Assembly (NCBI RefSeq): GCF_000153805.1
Contig: NZ_DS022298.1
Coordinates: 566,616-630,615, forward strand
Direction: 5' to 3'
Origin: Synechococcus sp. BL107
GTDB taxonomy: Bacteria > Cyanobacteriota > Cyanobacteriia > PCC-6307 > Cyanobiaceae
DNA: 64,000 bases
Shown here: positions 36,793 to 45,684 of the stretch, piece after piece
How positions within the stretch are numbered: position 1 is the first letter of the stretch
Layout: each line of letters starts with the position of its first letter
The notes under the pieces: model-generated
The model's database searches: none
The model's input: only the letters and a program-made list of their open reading frames with translations
Told to the model about the DNA's origin: nothing
Program-made: the position numbers and the translations under genes

Positions 36793-36825
36793 TAGGGCTG
36801 GCGCTGCAGGCCGGTGGGGGAGACG

Positions 36826-37383
36826 ATGGCAGTCTCGCCGGAATCTGACGTGACAACACCCTCTTGTTCTGCCCGTGTTGCCGTGGTGATGGGCAGCGAT
36901 TCCGATCTGCCAACGATGGAACCGGCCGCCGCGATCTTGCGGCAGCTCGGCGTCACGGTCGAGGTGCGGGTGTTATCAGCCCATCGAACCCCTCTGGAAA
37001 TGGTGGCCTTTGCGGAGCAAGCCCGCGGACGTGGCTTCCGCGTCATCGTTGCCGGTGCCGGTGGTGCGGCCCACCTCCCTGGCATGGTGGCCGCTCTCAC
37101 GACTCTGCCGGTTATTGGAGTGCCTGTGCAGAGCCGTGCTTTGTCGGGGGTGGATTCACTGCATTCGATTGTGCAGATGCCCGCTGGTATCCCTGTGGCC
37201 ACGGTGGCGATTGGAGGGGGGCTTAACGCAGGTTTGTTGGCGGCGCAGATCTTGGCCAGCTCCGATGACGACTTGACCCAGCGGCTAGCGGACTACCGCA
37301 GCAGCCTGCACGATGCAGTGGTGGCAAAAGACGCGCGCCTCCTCGATCTGGGCAGCAGCGCTTATTTGGAGCAAATGAGCTGA
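36826..37383 (+). CDS. purE: N5-carboxyaminoimidazole ribonucleotide mutase
   Basis: 185 residues from ATG (MAVSPESDV); GTG at 36814 is an alternative. Class I PurE motifs: [31 protein letters not shown] and [24 protein letters not shown]. Moves the carboxylate in purine synthesis. Its stop overlaps the start of the next gene. Confidence 0.95.
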   Translation: MAVSPESDVTTPSCSARVAVVMGSDSDLPTMEPAAAILRQLGVTVEVRVLSAHRTPLEMVAFAEQARGRGFRVIVAGAGGAAHLPGMVAALTTLPVIGVPVQSRALSGVDSLHSIVQMPAGIPVATVAIGGGLNAGLLAAQILASSDDDLTQRLADYRSSLHDAVVAKDARLLDLGSSAYLEQMS

Positions 37384-38018
37384 TGCAGCGCTTAACCGGA
37401 ACGTCCACCCTCAGCTCCACGATTCGGTGGACGCTTTTGCCTGCAGCGGCCCTCTACGCCATTTCTCTGGTTTGGAGTTCGGCTGAGGGAATTGATCTTC
37501 AACTGGTCGTGCGTGATCTGGCGCAAACATGCGACGCGCCCTTGGGCTTGGGTTTTATCTCCAGCGTTGGGTATTTGCTCTGGATGGCAGCGGCTGCGAT
37601 TGCATTGTTTGCAGCTGGTTCGGGCCAAATCAGAGGTCCTGTCGCTTGGCGGCAGTTTGCATTTTGCGGGGGCGGTTTTTCCCTCTGGTTGTGCTTAGAC
37701 GACATGTTTCTCGTCCATGACCGCTATCTCGGGGAGGCCACGCTTTACATCACCTACACCGTTTTCAGCGTGCTGCTGCTGGTCTGCTTCCGCAAACCTT
37801 TACGACGATTTGGAGGGGACTCTTTTTTGTTGTCGGTGCTGCTTCTGGGTGGTTCCGTGTTGATTGATGCTTTGCAGAACTATTTGCCCTTCCCCCCTAC
37901 AACGATTCAACTCACTGAGGAGGGGTTCAAGTTGCTCGGGATTGCCGCTTGGCTGGGTTTTTGGTGCCAATACGTCGCTGGTGCCTCTAGCGCTTCGCTC
38001 GTCGGAGAGACCCGCTAA
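37383..38018 (+). CDS. Hypothetical membrane protein
   Basis: 211 residues with about six helices: LLPAAALYAISLVW, LGFISSVGYLLWMAAAAIALFAAG, FAFCGGGFSLWLCLDDMFLVHDRYLG, TLYITYTVFSVLLLVC and two more. The helix 3 segment LDDMFLVHD holds two acidic pairs and a histidine. It is not a family I can name. Directly follows purE (ATGA-type overlap) and precedes the AI-2E family gene by less than a base. Confidence 0.6.
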   Translation: MQRLTGTSTLSSTIRWTLLPAAALYAISLVWSSAEGIDLQLVVRDLAQTCDAPLGLGFISSVGYLLWMAAAAIALFAAGSGQIRGPVAWRQFAFCGGGFSLWLCLDDMFLVHDRYLGEATLYITYTVFSVLLLVCFRKPLRRFGGDSFLLSVLLLGGSVLIDALQNYLPFPPTTIQLTEEGFKLLGIAAWLGFWCQYVAGASSASLVGETR

Positions 38019-39110
38019 GTGAACGCTTGGCCCGCCTGGTTTCGGATTGGTCTGGTGCTTCCCGTGATCGGGTTGAACGTGTTTGTGCTCAAACGGGTGC
38101 TGGTGCAGTTCGCCCCATTTCCAGGCCTGTTTATTACGGCAGCGTTGATCGCCTTTTTGTTGGACATCCCCTGCCGATGGCTGATGGGGCGTGGTTTGCC
38201 GCGCTTACCGGCAATCACTGTGGTGGTTTTGCTCACCGCGGGATTGCTTGCGTTCGCGGTCGTTGAGCTCTTGCCTTTGCTAATCGTGCAGCTCAGCCAA
38301 TTGATTAGTGCTGCACCGTCGTTACTCACTGCCGCTGAACAGGGCATTAACCAAGGGCAGGCATGGGCCATTGCCCATGGGCTCCCTGCAGACTTTGCAG
38401 ATCTCAGCAGCGACTTGGTCTCTCAAATCAGTCGGGTGGCGACCCAGCTCAGCCAACGCTTGCTCAGCATCCTTGGGGCCACCGTCGGCACGTCGATCAA
38501 CACCGTGATCGTGTTGGTGTTGGCGGTGTTCCTGCTTCTGGGGTCCGACTCGATTACGGCTGGTCTCGCCCAGTGGTTGCCAGCTCGATGGCGCGAGCTG
38601 GTGACCACCACGCTGGGTCGAACCTTTCGTGGGTATTTCGCTGGTCAGGTGGTCTTGGCCTTGATCCTCAGCGGGGGCCAGCTCTTGGTGTTCACCGTTT
38701 TGGAGATCCCCTATGGAGTGTTGTTCGCCGTGTTGATCGGCTTCAGCACCCTCATTCCCTATGCCAGTGCTCTCACGATTGTGTTTGTGAGCGCCATCCT
38801 TGGGGTGCAGGACCCTCGCACGGGGTTGGAGCTCCTCGCCGCCGCCATTGCGGTCGGCCAAATTGTGGATCAGGTGATTCAGCCCCGATTAATGGGCAGC
38901 ATTGTGGGCTTGCAACCTGCCTGGCTCCTGATTGCTCTCCCGGTCGGTGCCCGATTGGCTGGGATTCTTGGTTTGGGAGAACTGCTGGGGTTGCTGTTGG
39001 CGGTGCCGGTGGCCAGCTGCATCAAAACGCTGGCCGACGCAGCACGCTCGGATCTGGACTCGCCGGACGTCACGCAGCCGGAATCACTCCCTTGTCCTGC
39101 AGAGCCTTAA
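38019..39110 (+). CDS. AI-2E family transporter (PerM/TqsA type)
   Basis: 363 residues from GTG. Hydrophobic N-terminus with [15 protein letters not shown], then the family core [46 protein letters not shown] and [36 protein letters not shown]. Members export quorum-signal AI-2 or sodium; the substrate here is unknown. The last 41 bases overlap the convergent cysC. Confidence 0.88.
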   Translation: MNAWPAWFRIGLVLPVIGLNVFVLKRVLVQFAPFPGLFITAALIAFLLDIPCRWLMGRGLPRLPAITVVVLLTAGLLAFAVVELLPLLIVQLSQLISAAPSLLTAAEQGINQGQAWAIAHGLPADFADLSSDLVSQISRVATQLSQRLLSILGATVGTSINTVIVLVLAVFLLLGSDSITAGLAQWLPARWRELVTTTLGRTFRGYFAGQVVLALILSGGQLLVFTVLEIPYGVLFAVLIGFSTLIPYASALTIVFVSAILGVQDPRTGLELLAAAIAVGQIVDQVIQPRLMGSIVGLQPAWLLIALPVGARLAGILGLGELLGLLLAVPVASCIKTLADAARSDLDSPDVTQPESLPCPAEP

Positions 39111-39690
39111 TCACCACCTCCACCGATTCCGCCAGTTCTTGAGCGCCCGTGTCGATCTTCAGCTCTGGGGTATCAGGAGCCTCGTAAGGGCTTGAGATAC
39201 CTGTGAATTCTTTAATGGCGCCTGAGCGGGCCTTTGCATACAGACCCTTGGGATCGCGGGATTCGCAAACGTCTAAATCCGCCGCGCAGAAAATCTCGAA
39301 AAAATCCCCTTCCTCCACGAGGTCGCGTGCTTTGTCACGGTCGGCCCGGAACGGCGACACAAAAGCGGTGAGAACGATCACGCCTGCATCGAGGAATAAT
39401 TTCGCCACTTCGCCGATACGGCGAATATTTTCTTCACGGTCGGCGTCGGAAAAGCCCAAGTCTTTGCAGAGGCCATGGCGAACGTTGTCACCGTCCAGCA
39501 CATAGGTGGCAAGCCCGCGCTCAAATAACGCAGCATTCACTGCATTGGCCAGGGTGCTTTTGCCAGAGCCAGAGAGCCCTGTGAACCAAAGAATGGCGCT
39601 GCGATGGCCGCGTTTATCCGCCCTGGCGGCCCGATCGACTGAGGCCTCATGCCAGACGATGTTGGTGGCCTTGGGGGTGGACGCGGTCAT
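39070..39690 (-). CDS. cysC: Adenylylsulfate kinase
   Basis: 206 residues from ATG ([18 protein letters not shown]). P-loop [48 protein letters not shown], and [23 protein letters not shown] are CysC hallmarks. Phosphorylates APS to PAPS for sulfate assimilation. Overlaps the AI-2E gene by 41 bases, an unusually long tail overlap. Confidence 0.95.
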   Translation of the reverse strand: MTASTPKATNIVWHEASVDRAARADKRGHRSAILWFTGLSGSGKSTLANAVNAALFERGLATYVLDGDNVRHGLCKDLGFSDADREENIRRIGEVAKLFLDAGVIVLTAFVSPFRADRDKARDLVEEGDFFEIFCAADLDVCESRDPKGLYAKARSGAIKEFTGISSPYEAPDTPELKIDTGAQELAESVEVVIKALQDKGVIPAA

Positions 39691-39738
39691 GACAAGGGGC
39701 AGTAAGGCGTGCATTCTCGCCCAGCTGAATGCTGTTCC

Positions 39739-40065
39739 TTAACCACCCGCCCGTTTTGGTCGGTAGCCCTCTTGCATGAGCAGGGTCAGGCTCAAATCCA
39801 CCTGGTCTCCCTGCAGTTCGATCACGCCGTCTTTGGTGGTGCCGCCGCTGCCGATTCGGCTCTTCAGTTTTTTCAGTAAGGCCTTGAAGCCATCCGGTTC
39901 GAGTTCCAAGCCACGAATCACAGTCACTGTTTTGCCCCCTTTCCCTCCACGGGTCGGCTGGACCCGCACCATTTGATCTGCTTTCGGAGTTGGCGCTGCT
40001 GCTGGACCCTTGGGTCGCTGCAGACTCTCGGCGCTGCTGAATTCCTGCCAGCCGCCCTTGGGCAT
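39739..40065 (-). CDS. SUI1/eIF1-like translation factor (YciH)
   Basis: 108 residues from ATG (MPKGGWQEFSSAES). SUI1 domain: VRVQPTRGGKGGKTVTVIRGLE, LKSRIGSGGTTKDG, IELQGDQVDLSLTLLMQEGYRPKRAGG. YciH proteins influence start-site choice in bacteria. 48 bases upstream of cysC, same strand; diverges from trpB. Confidence 0.9.
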   Translation of the reverse strand: MPKGGWQEFSSAESLQRPKGPAAAPTPKADQMVRVQPTRGGKGGKTVTVIRGLELEPDGFKALLKKLKSRIGSGGTTKDGVIELQGDQVDLSLTLLMQEGYRPKRAGG

Positions 40066-40243
40066 CAACCTGTGTTCGCGACGTCAACCCATTCTCGATG
40101 ACGAACGTCAGTGCCCCGGTGGGCGCCTTGTTTAAGAGCCTTGAGGCACCATGTCGAGCTTTTTGATCTCAGGATCAAAGCTTGCGACTCACGTCATCGC
40201 GTGATTGCCTGCTTACGCTGATTCAACGCTTCGATCTGGATCC

Positions 40244-41500
40244 GTGACCAGCACTCTGCCGAAAGCCTCCCAACCGGATCCCTCCAGCCTCCAGCCGGCA
40301 GCCCGCCCAGGCGCCCATGGACGTTTTGGACGCTTTGGTGGCCAGTACGTCCCAGAAACTCTGATGCCAGCCTTGGCGGAGTTGGAGCAGGCGGCAGCTC
40401 AAGCGTGGGCAGACCCAGCGTTCACCGGGGAACTCAACCATCTCCTCAAAACCTACGTGGGTCGTGCCACCCCCCTCTATGAAGCGGAACGACTGACCAC
40501 CCATTACCGCCGCGATGATGGTGGCCCACGCATTTGGCTGAAGCGTGAGGATCTGAACCACACCGGTGCTCACAAAATCAATAATGCCCTCGGTCAGGCG
40601 CTTTTGGCCCTGCGGATGGGCAAAAAACGAATCATCGCGGAAACAGGGGCTGGCCAGCACGGTGTGGCTACAGCAACCGTTTGCGCTCGATTCGGCCTCG
40701 ATTGTGTGATTTATATGGGCGCGGAGGACATGCGCCGACAAGCTCTCAATGTGTTCCGTATGCGTCTTCTTGGCGCCACGGTGGAACCGGTGACAGCAGG
40801 GTCAGCCACGTTGAAGGACGCCACAAGTGAGGCGATTCGCGACTGGGTGACCAACGTGGAAACCACCCACTACATCCTCGGTTCTGTCGCTGGTCCCCAT
40901 CCCTATCCAATGCTGGTGCGCGATTTTCACGCGGTCATTGGCCAGGAAGCCAAACAGCAGTGCCAGGAAGCCTTTGGTCGCCTGCCAGATGTGTTGATGG
41001 CCTGTGTGGGAGGGGGGTCGAATGCCATGGGGTTGTTCCATCCGTTTGTGCAAGACACCACGGTTCGTCTCATTGGCGTAGAGGCCGCCGGTGACGGTGT
41101 GAATACGCCCCGTCATGCCGCCACCATCACCGAAGGCCGGGCGGGGGTTTTGCATGGGGCGATGAGCTTGCTGTTGCAAGACAGTGATGGCCAGGTGCAA
41201 GAAGCCCATTCGATTAGTGCCGGTTTGGACTACCCCGGAGTTGGCCCTGAGCACAGCTATCTCAAAGAGATTGGCCGGGCTGAATACGCCGCAGTCACCG
41301 ACGAACAAGCCCTTAATGCGTTGCGTTTGGTGAGTGAGTTAGAGGGAATTATTCCCGCCCTCGAAACAGCCCATGCCTTTGCTTGGTTGGAGCAGCTCTG
41401 CCCAACCCTGCCCCAGGGTTGTGAAGTGGTGATCAACTGTTCGGGTCGTGGCGATAAAGATGTGAACACAGTCGCTGAGAAGCTCGGCGACAAGCTCTGA
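40244..41500 (+). CDS. trpB: Tryptophan synthase beta subunit
   Basis: 418 residues from GTG (VTSTLPKAS). [19 protein letters not shown], the PLP lysine K111 in [45 protein letters not shown] and the SGRGDKD end motif. Condenses indole with serine. trpA is elsewhere. A 178-base non-coding gap precedes it; only a weak hairpin is seen there. Confidence 0.97.
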   Translation: MTSTLPKASQPDPSSLQPAARPGAHGRFGRFGGQYVPETLMPALAELEQAAAQAWADPAFTGELNHLLKTYVGRATPLYEAERLTTHYRRDDGGPRIWLKREDLNHTGAHKINNALGQALLALRMGKKRIIAETGAGQHGVATATVCARFGLDCVIYMGAEDMRRQALNVFRMRLLGATVEPVTAGSATLKDATSEAIRDWVTNVETTHYILGSVAGPHPYPMLVRDFHAVIGQEAKQQCQEAFGRLPDVLMACVGGGSNAMGLFHPFVQDTTVRLIGVEAAGDGVNTPRHAATITEGRAGVLHGAMSLLLQDSDGQVQEAHSISAGLDYPGVGPEHSYLKEIGRAEYAAVTDEQALNALRLVSELEGIIPALETAHAFAWLEQLCPTLPQGCEVVINCSGRGDKDVNTVAEKLGDKL

Positions 41501-41515
41501 GTGGTGAATTGCCCG

Positions 41516-42490
41516 TCAGCTGAGCAGTAGCTCCAGGTGGCGAGCGACACGCTCCACTGCGGAACATGCCGTGGCGTAAGCCATTCGCATGGGTCCAATG
41601 AGGGCCACGTGGCCAGTTCCCTCTTGTCCACATCGGTACGGAGCCTGCACCACAGAACAGGCCTCAAGCGCGGATTGGGGATGCTCTTGGCCGATGAACA
41701 CCCGCGCTTCAGCACCAGGGCTGATCAGGGCCGTGGGCTCATCGTCGATGAGCTGAAGCAAGGGGCCAAGGTCTTGGGCGCTTTGGAATTCTGGTTCGGC
41801 GACCAGTCGTGATAAACCGTGCACCAAGGTTGTTGGTGCGAGCGAGATCGAGGGATGTTCGAGGGCATGACGCAGCACATCGCCACTCCGTTGGAGTTGG
41901 GTGGGCAATTTCTCCCAGTTCAGGACCCCCGCTCGCAATTGCTCTTCTGTCCAGCGTTCGATGGCATCCAGCTCATCACTCGTTGCATGGGGCAGCCGCA
42001 AATTCAGATGACTGGCGTGACCGCTGTTTTCCACCAGCATCACCAGTAACCGTTCGCCGCTTTGCACGAGACGAATCGCTTCGAGCTGAGGTTGTGTCCG
42101 CTTTGGTCGGGTGATGAGGCTCATTAAACCGGTGAAATCAGTCAGTCGGCGCGCGAGCTGCAGGAGCAGATCATCGAGGGCGGCCCAGCCAAGGCTGAGT
42201 CCCGTGAGTTCCCGTTCCAAGTGCAGGACGGTGGCTGCAGGTTCCGGGAGGAGGCAGTCCACGTAATGGCGATATCCCAGGGCGCTTGGAATCCGGCCAG
42301 AGGATGTATGGGGTTGGGTGAGCAGTCCACGTTGTTCCAAGGCACCCATCGCTGAGCGAATGGTGGCTGAGCTGGCTGGCATCGAGAAGCGTTGTACCAG
42401 CGTTCGGCTTCCCACCGGCTCCATCGTGTCGACGTAGTGATGCACCGTGGCCTGCAGCACTTGCTCTTGACGACGCGATAAAGGCTTCAT
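41516..42490 (-). CDS. hrcA: Heat-inducible transcription repressor HrcA
   Basis: 324 residues. N-terminal winged helix (SRRQEQVLQATVHHYVDTMEPVGSRTLVQRF, then MGALEQRGLLTQPHTSSGRIPS), followed by a GAF-like domain and the end PMRMAYATACSAVERVARHL. Represses groE and related genes by binding CIRCE. No CIRCE inverted repeat is seen near its own start. Start touches the rhodanese stop. Confidence 0.93.
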   Translation of the reverse strand: MKPLSRRQEQVLQATVHHYVDTMEPVGSRTLVQRFSMPASSATIRSAMGALEQRGLLTQPHTSSGRIPSALGYRHYVDCLLPEPAATVLHLERELTGLSLGWAALDDLLLQLARRLTDFTGLMSLITRPKRTQPQLEAIRLVQSGERLLVMLVENSGHASHLNLRLPHATSDELDAIERWTEEQLRAGVLNWEKLPTQLQRSGDVLRHALEHPSISLAPTTLVHGLSRLVAEPEFQSAQDLGPLLQLIDDEPTALISPGAEARVFIGQEHPQSALEACSVVQAPYRCGQEGTGHVALIGPMRMAYATACSAVERVARHLELLLS

Positions 42491-42843
42491 CAGTAGCGGG
42501 GGACGGTGTCATCCACCTGGGTACTCCAGGCGTCGATGCCCCCCTCCAGATTCCAAACCTCTAGGCCCCAGGCTTGATCGAGGAGCCATAGACCGAAGTG
42601 ATGGCTGCGCACACCGGCATGACAAAGCACCACGACGGGTTGGTTGGGTACAAGCCGCGATTGCAGTGTTTCGATCCATTCAGACGACGCACTTAAAGGC
42701 AAGTGCAGCACGTCGGTGGGAAATTTGGCCATCATCAATTCTTGGGCTTCTCGCACATCCAAAACCCGTGGTGAAGGCGCATCTCCCTGGAGCCAAAGCT
42801 GTAGGTCAGGGGCGCTGATCGGACGTGGTTGGACAAGGCTCAT
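42490..42843 (-). CDS. Rhodanese-like single-domain protein
   Basis: 117 residues: VLDVREAQELMMAKFPTDVLHLPLS, VVLCHAGVRSHHFGLWLLDQAWGL and NLEGGIDAWSTQVDDTVPRY. The Cys in LCHAGVRS is the sulfur-carrying active residue, with the loop CHAGVRS. Moves sulfane sulfur or acts in redox sensing. Overlaps hrcA by one base; both probably are read together. Confidence 0.88.
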   Translation of the reverse strand: MSLVQPRPISAPDLQLWLQGDAPSPRVLDVREAQELMMAKFPTDVLHLPLSASSEWIETLQSRLVPNQPVVVLCHAGVRSHHFGLWLLDQAWGLEVWNLEGGIDAWSTQVDDTVPRY

Positions 42844-42860
42844 GGCGCCATTCTGCGGTG

Positions 42861-44477
42861 ATGGACAAAGATGAGGTGATTCGCGATCGCAGGCCCATGC
42901 AGGCCCGCTCCTTTCTTACCGCGGTTAGTGCCGCCCTGTTGTCGCTAGTGCTGCTAGCTACGGGTCTGATTTGGACCATGGATCGGCGTAGCCCGCTTCA
43001 TCTGGCGGAGCAGCCGTTGCAATTGCCGCGATCGGCCCGCTTTGTGCCCCGTGATGCTTCTGTGTCGTTGCATTGGCTGGCAGATCCCTCACGCTTGCCC
43101 GCCTATGCCCAGGCTGTGGCGCCCGCTTCAGAACGTCGTGCGGCCCGAGATGGAGCCCGTGCCTGGCGCAATGGTGCGTTTGCCTTGGCTGGCCTTGAGT
43201 TTGATGCAGAACTCGCACCTTGGATTGGCTCGGAAATCAGCCTGACCTTGCTTGACGGCGCGTCTGACCCTGGATGGGTTCTGGCCCTGACCAGTCGTGA
43301 TAGCGACGGTGCCCGCCGTTTCTTGCAGCGCTTCTGGCAAACCCGAAGTTTGGCTGGCACTGATTTGCAGATCAGTAGCTACCGCGGGATTGGTGTGATT
43401 AGCGGTCGTGGTGCCTTGATCGGTCGCGATCCCCAGCCTCTCGCGACCGCCCTGATCGATGACGATCTCCTGTTGCTGGCTTCAGGCCGCGGCGTGCTCG
43501 AGCAATCCCTCGATGTGTCCCAGTTGAAGGACCAACATCAGTTGGGGGATCAACGGCTGCAGCAGACCGTGGCTGATCTCGGTGATGGGGTGGCGGTTTT
43601 AACGGCGTCTCCTGCTGCGATGCAGCGATGGTTGCAGCTCCCTGTGGAGCTCACCGAGCGTTCCGACTTGGCGGGGTTGGTGGCATCACTGCGTCCGGAT
43701 GGGGCCACGTTGGCTGCAGATGCTGTTCTTGCATTCCGCGACAAGCTGTCCCCAGAGCGATGGCCACCCCTCAAAGATTTGTCCGACACGGCCGGTGGTC
43801 GGGCTCTCTGGCTGGCTCAGCTCCAGAACCCATCCAGGCTGCTGGATTCTGATGACCAGCACCCTTTGGCGCAGTGGCTGGGCCCGATTCTGCGTTCCCA
43901 GTTAAAGGATCAAGCGGCTGCCGCAACGCTGGTGGAGCTTGATGAGGGCCCTTTGCTTTGGCAACACCAGGCCGATGGTTGGCTTCTGACGACATCCCGT
44001 GAGCAGCCGCAGCAGGCTGTGGTGGATGCTCAGCTTCAGGAGCAAGGCCTATCGCGATCAGAGTTGGATGGTGATGGCGAAAAGCTCTCGGTTTGGACGC
44101 GCCTTGTGCGGCAGCGTGGTCGCACGGCTGGCCTTGAGGCCCAGTTGGCCGTAGCTCAAGCTCATGCTGCCTCAGTGGATTGGTGGGGGGAGACCCTCAC
44201 TGGGTTGAAGCATCGTCAGGACACCCGCGGGTTGCAGCCGCGCCTTAGGCAGTGGCAGGCCATCAGCACCGACGCTCGCCCGTCCCATGCGCTTGTGCTC
44301 GGAGCTGAGCCATCCCAGAATTTGCTGGCTGCGTGGCAACCCTGGGCCTTCGTTCAGGCCCTCGCGGGCCAATCTTTGAAAGGTCAGGTCCAAGGTCTCA
44401 GCCTTGTGGTGGATGTTGATCAACAGGATGACGTGGGCACCACGCTCCCCCTGCATGCGCGGCTCGACCTTGGCTGA
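42861..44477 (+). CDS. DUF3352 protein with N-terminal membrane anchor
   Basis: 538 residues from ATG (MDKDEVIRDRRPMQARS). One N-terminal helix (FLTAVSAALLSLVLLATGLIW), then LPRSARFVPRDASVSLHWLADP, ALTSRDSDGARRFLQRFW and VISGRGALIGRD, fitting DUF3352, a cyanobacterial family of unknown role. The bulk is probably periplasmic or lumenal. Meets the 86-residue gene tail to tail. Confidence 0.75.
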   Translation: MDKDEVIRDRRPMQARSFLTAVSAALLSLVLLATGLIWTMDRRSPLHLAEQPLQLPRSARFVPRDASVSLHWLADPSRLPAYAQAVAPASERRAARDGARAWRNGAFALAGLEFDAELAPWIGSEISLTLLDGASDPGWVLALTSRDSDGARRFLQRFWQTRSLAGTDLQISSYRGIGVISGRGALIGRDPQPLATALIDDDLLLLASGRGVLEQSLDVSQLKDQHQLGDQRLQQTVADLGDGVAVLTASPAAMQRWLQLPVELTERSDLAGLVASLRPDGATLAADAVLAFRDKLSPERWPPLKDLSDTAGGRALWLAQLQNPSRLLDSDDQHPLAQWLGPILRSQLKDQAAAATLVELDEGPLLWQHQADGWLLTTSREQPQQAVVDAQLQEQGLSRSELDGDGEKLSVWTRLVRQRGRTAGLEAQLAVAQAHAASVDWWGETLTGLKHRQDTRGLQPRLRQWQAISTDARPSHALVLGAEPSQNLLAAWQPWAFVQALAGQSLKGQVQGLSLVVDVDQQDDVGTTLPLHARLDLG

Positions 44478-44519
44478 ACTGGTGCTGGTTGAACGGGTGT
44501 TCTGGACCCCTGCGTTCGA

Positions 44520-44780
44520 TTAATCGTCGTGATGCACTTCTTTGGTTGCTCTTACTTGAATCGGAAGTTCCAGCAGACCAGTGCCGATGGTTTGGGCATT
44601 GGCCACTGAAGAGATTTTGGCTTCGATTCCGAACTCTTTGAAGGCAGTTTCCATTTCCTGCATCAAGGCCTCTTCCACTTGCTTTTCCGGATCGACCACT
44701 TTCCCAATCAGTCGTGCCCCGAGTTTTCCAATGCGTTGTTGCACGACTTGACGTGCGTTGGTGACCTCGATTAGCAGCAC
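44520..44780 (-). CDS. Conserved-looking 86-residue hypothetical protein
   Basis: GTG start; an in-frame TGA lies just upstream. Contains VTNARQVVQQRIGKLGARLIGKVVDPEKQVEEALMQEM then a predicted strand-helix AFKEFGIEAKISSVANAQTIG and LELPIQVRATKEVHHDD. The IGKLGARLIGKVVDPEKQVEE segment has the amphipathic pattern of a folded alpha/beta protein. No ribosome site is clear. I do not recognise the family. Confidence 0.55.
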   Translation of the reverse strand: MLLIEVTNARQVVQQRIGKLGARLIGKVVDPEKQVEEALMQEMETAFKEFGIEAKISSVANAQTIGTGLLELPIQVRATKEVHHDD

Positions 44781-44860
44781 GGAGGAACCCTGTCGTCATG
44801 CGACTTTATGGGATCTATCGACCACAGGTCTTGATCCATCCTCCCGAACTGCTTTTTCGG

Positions 44861-45148
44861 TTAGCAGTAAGGCTGCAGGAGGTCCTCAAGGTCTCTCAGT
44901 TGGGCTGGCGGCATTAACCGAGCCAGCGGTAGCTGACTGGCACCGCCGGCTACAGGAACCTTCACCGCTTCGATGGCTTGCCGTGCTGCGACAGCGGCCC
45001 CTTGATTGATCAGGGCGCTGCATTCAACGGCAAGAGCCTCAGCGATACCGGCATCACCGAGGTAGAGATGCCAGCCATTGATCTGCAGGTACAGGCGATC
45101 AGCCACAGCTGCTTGCAGATCTTTCAAGTCGGATGCGGAGAGAGACAT
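44861..45148 (-). CDS. DUF3181 family protein
   Basis: 95 residues. DLKDLQAAVADRLYLQINGWHLYLGDAGIAEALAVEC is the family core, followed by a short helix and a hydrophobic C-terminal part with RLMPPAQLRDLEDLLQPYC. DUF3181 is a small cyanobacterial family of unknown function. Starts with ATG. Confidence 0.82.
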   Translation of the reverse strand: MSLSASDLKDLQAAVADRLYLQINGWHLYLGDAGIAEALAVECSALINQGAAVAARQAIEAVKVPVAGGASQLPLARLMPPAQLRDLEDLLQPYC

Positions 45149-45178
45149 GTCGCAGCTCAGAGCTGTCTCATGGTGGCT

Positions 45179-45424
45179 CTAATCGGACTCCCTTGGGCGA
45201 CGAGCGATCACGCTGACCAACTGAATGGCCAGAGCGCTAGCCCATACCCCTGTGATCCAACTGAGTGAGGGTTCCGGAAAAGGATGTTTCATTTCTTGGA
45301 AAAACCAGGCACCGCTGTTGATTGCAGCGAAGACGCCAGCGTGCAAACAAAAGTTGACGATGCGTTCAAAGTGCCGATAAGTCGGGTCTTCAGGGTTGGC
45401 AGGGCCATACCAGCGGATCGGCAT
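45179..45424 (-). CDS. Small 2TM-type membrane protein
   Basis: 81 residues from ATG (MPIRWYGPANPEDPTYRHFERIVNFCLH); an in-frame GTG at 45484 would add 20 residues. Helix 1 is FCLHAGVFAAINSGAWFF, helix 2 SWITGVWASALAIQLVSVIA. The WYGPANPEDPTYR start is a familiar cyanobacterial motif that fits the 2TM domain family. Function is unknown. It diverges from the tRNA-Arg gene. Confidence 0.68.
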   Translation of the reverse strand: MPIRWYGPANPEDPTYRHFERIVNFCLHAGVFAAINSGAWFFQEMKHPFPEPSLSWITGVWASALAIQLVSVIARRPRESD

Positions 45425-45512
45425 CGCAATAAAACGGTCGTGCTGTGATCCTGGCTCGGCTGCGGCCCAGTTGACGATCGGCACCTTGATGGAGTCTCAT
45501 GGATTCACGCAA

Positions 45513-45586
45513 GCGCTTGTAGCTCAGCGGATTAGAGCATCTGACTACGGATCAGAGGGTCGGGAGTTCGAATCTCTCCAGGCGCG
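45513..45586 (+). tRNA. tRNA-Arg (ACG anticodon)
   Basis: 74-nt cloverleaf. Acceptor GCGCTTG pairs with CAGGCGC (one G-T), the D arm contains AGCTCAGCGGATTAGAGC, the anticodon stem is TCTGA/TCAGA around loop CTACGGA (anticodon ACG, read as inosine after deamination), and the T arm GGGAG-TTCGAAT-CTCTC. Discriminator is G; CCA is not encoded. A terminator follows directly. Confidence 0.95.
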
Positions 45587-45590
45587 CTTG

Positions 45591-45619
45591 AAAACTGCCG
45601 ATTAGGCAGTTTTTTTTTT
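45591..45619 (+). terminator. Rho-independent terminator after tRNA-Arg
   Basis: Stem AAAACTGCC/GGCAGTTTT with loop GATTA, followed by a run of T residues to 45619. Ends the tRNA transcript before glyA. Confidence 0.9.
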
Positions 45620-45684
45620 GTTTTTGCCCATCCCGATCCAAGAACCGTTTCTTACGATTGGTATACCGGTTACGTCCTTTCCCC

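Noticed and set aside
40160-40195. Hairpin AGCTTTTTGATC/GATCAAAGCT before trpB as attenuator
   Set aside because: Stem is imperfect and no leader peptide rich in tryptophan or competing structure is seen.
42480-42880. CIRCE element near hrcA
   Set aside because: No TTAGCACTC-N9-GAGTGCTAA inverted repeat could be found around the start of hrcA or its neighbours.
45661-45673. GTA-N7-TAC before glyA as NtcA site
   Set aside because: Spacer is seven, not eight, and no TAN3T -10 follows at the proper distance.
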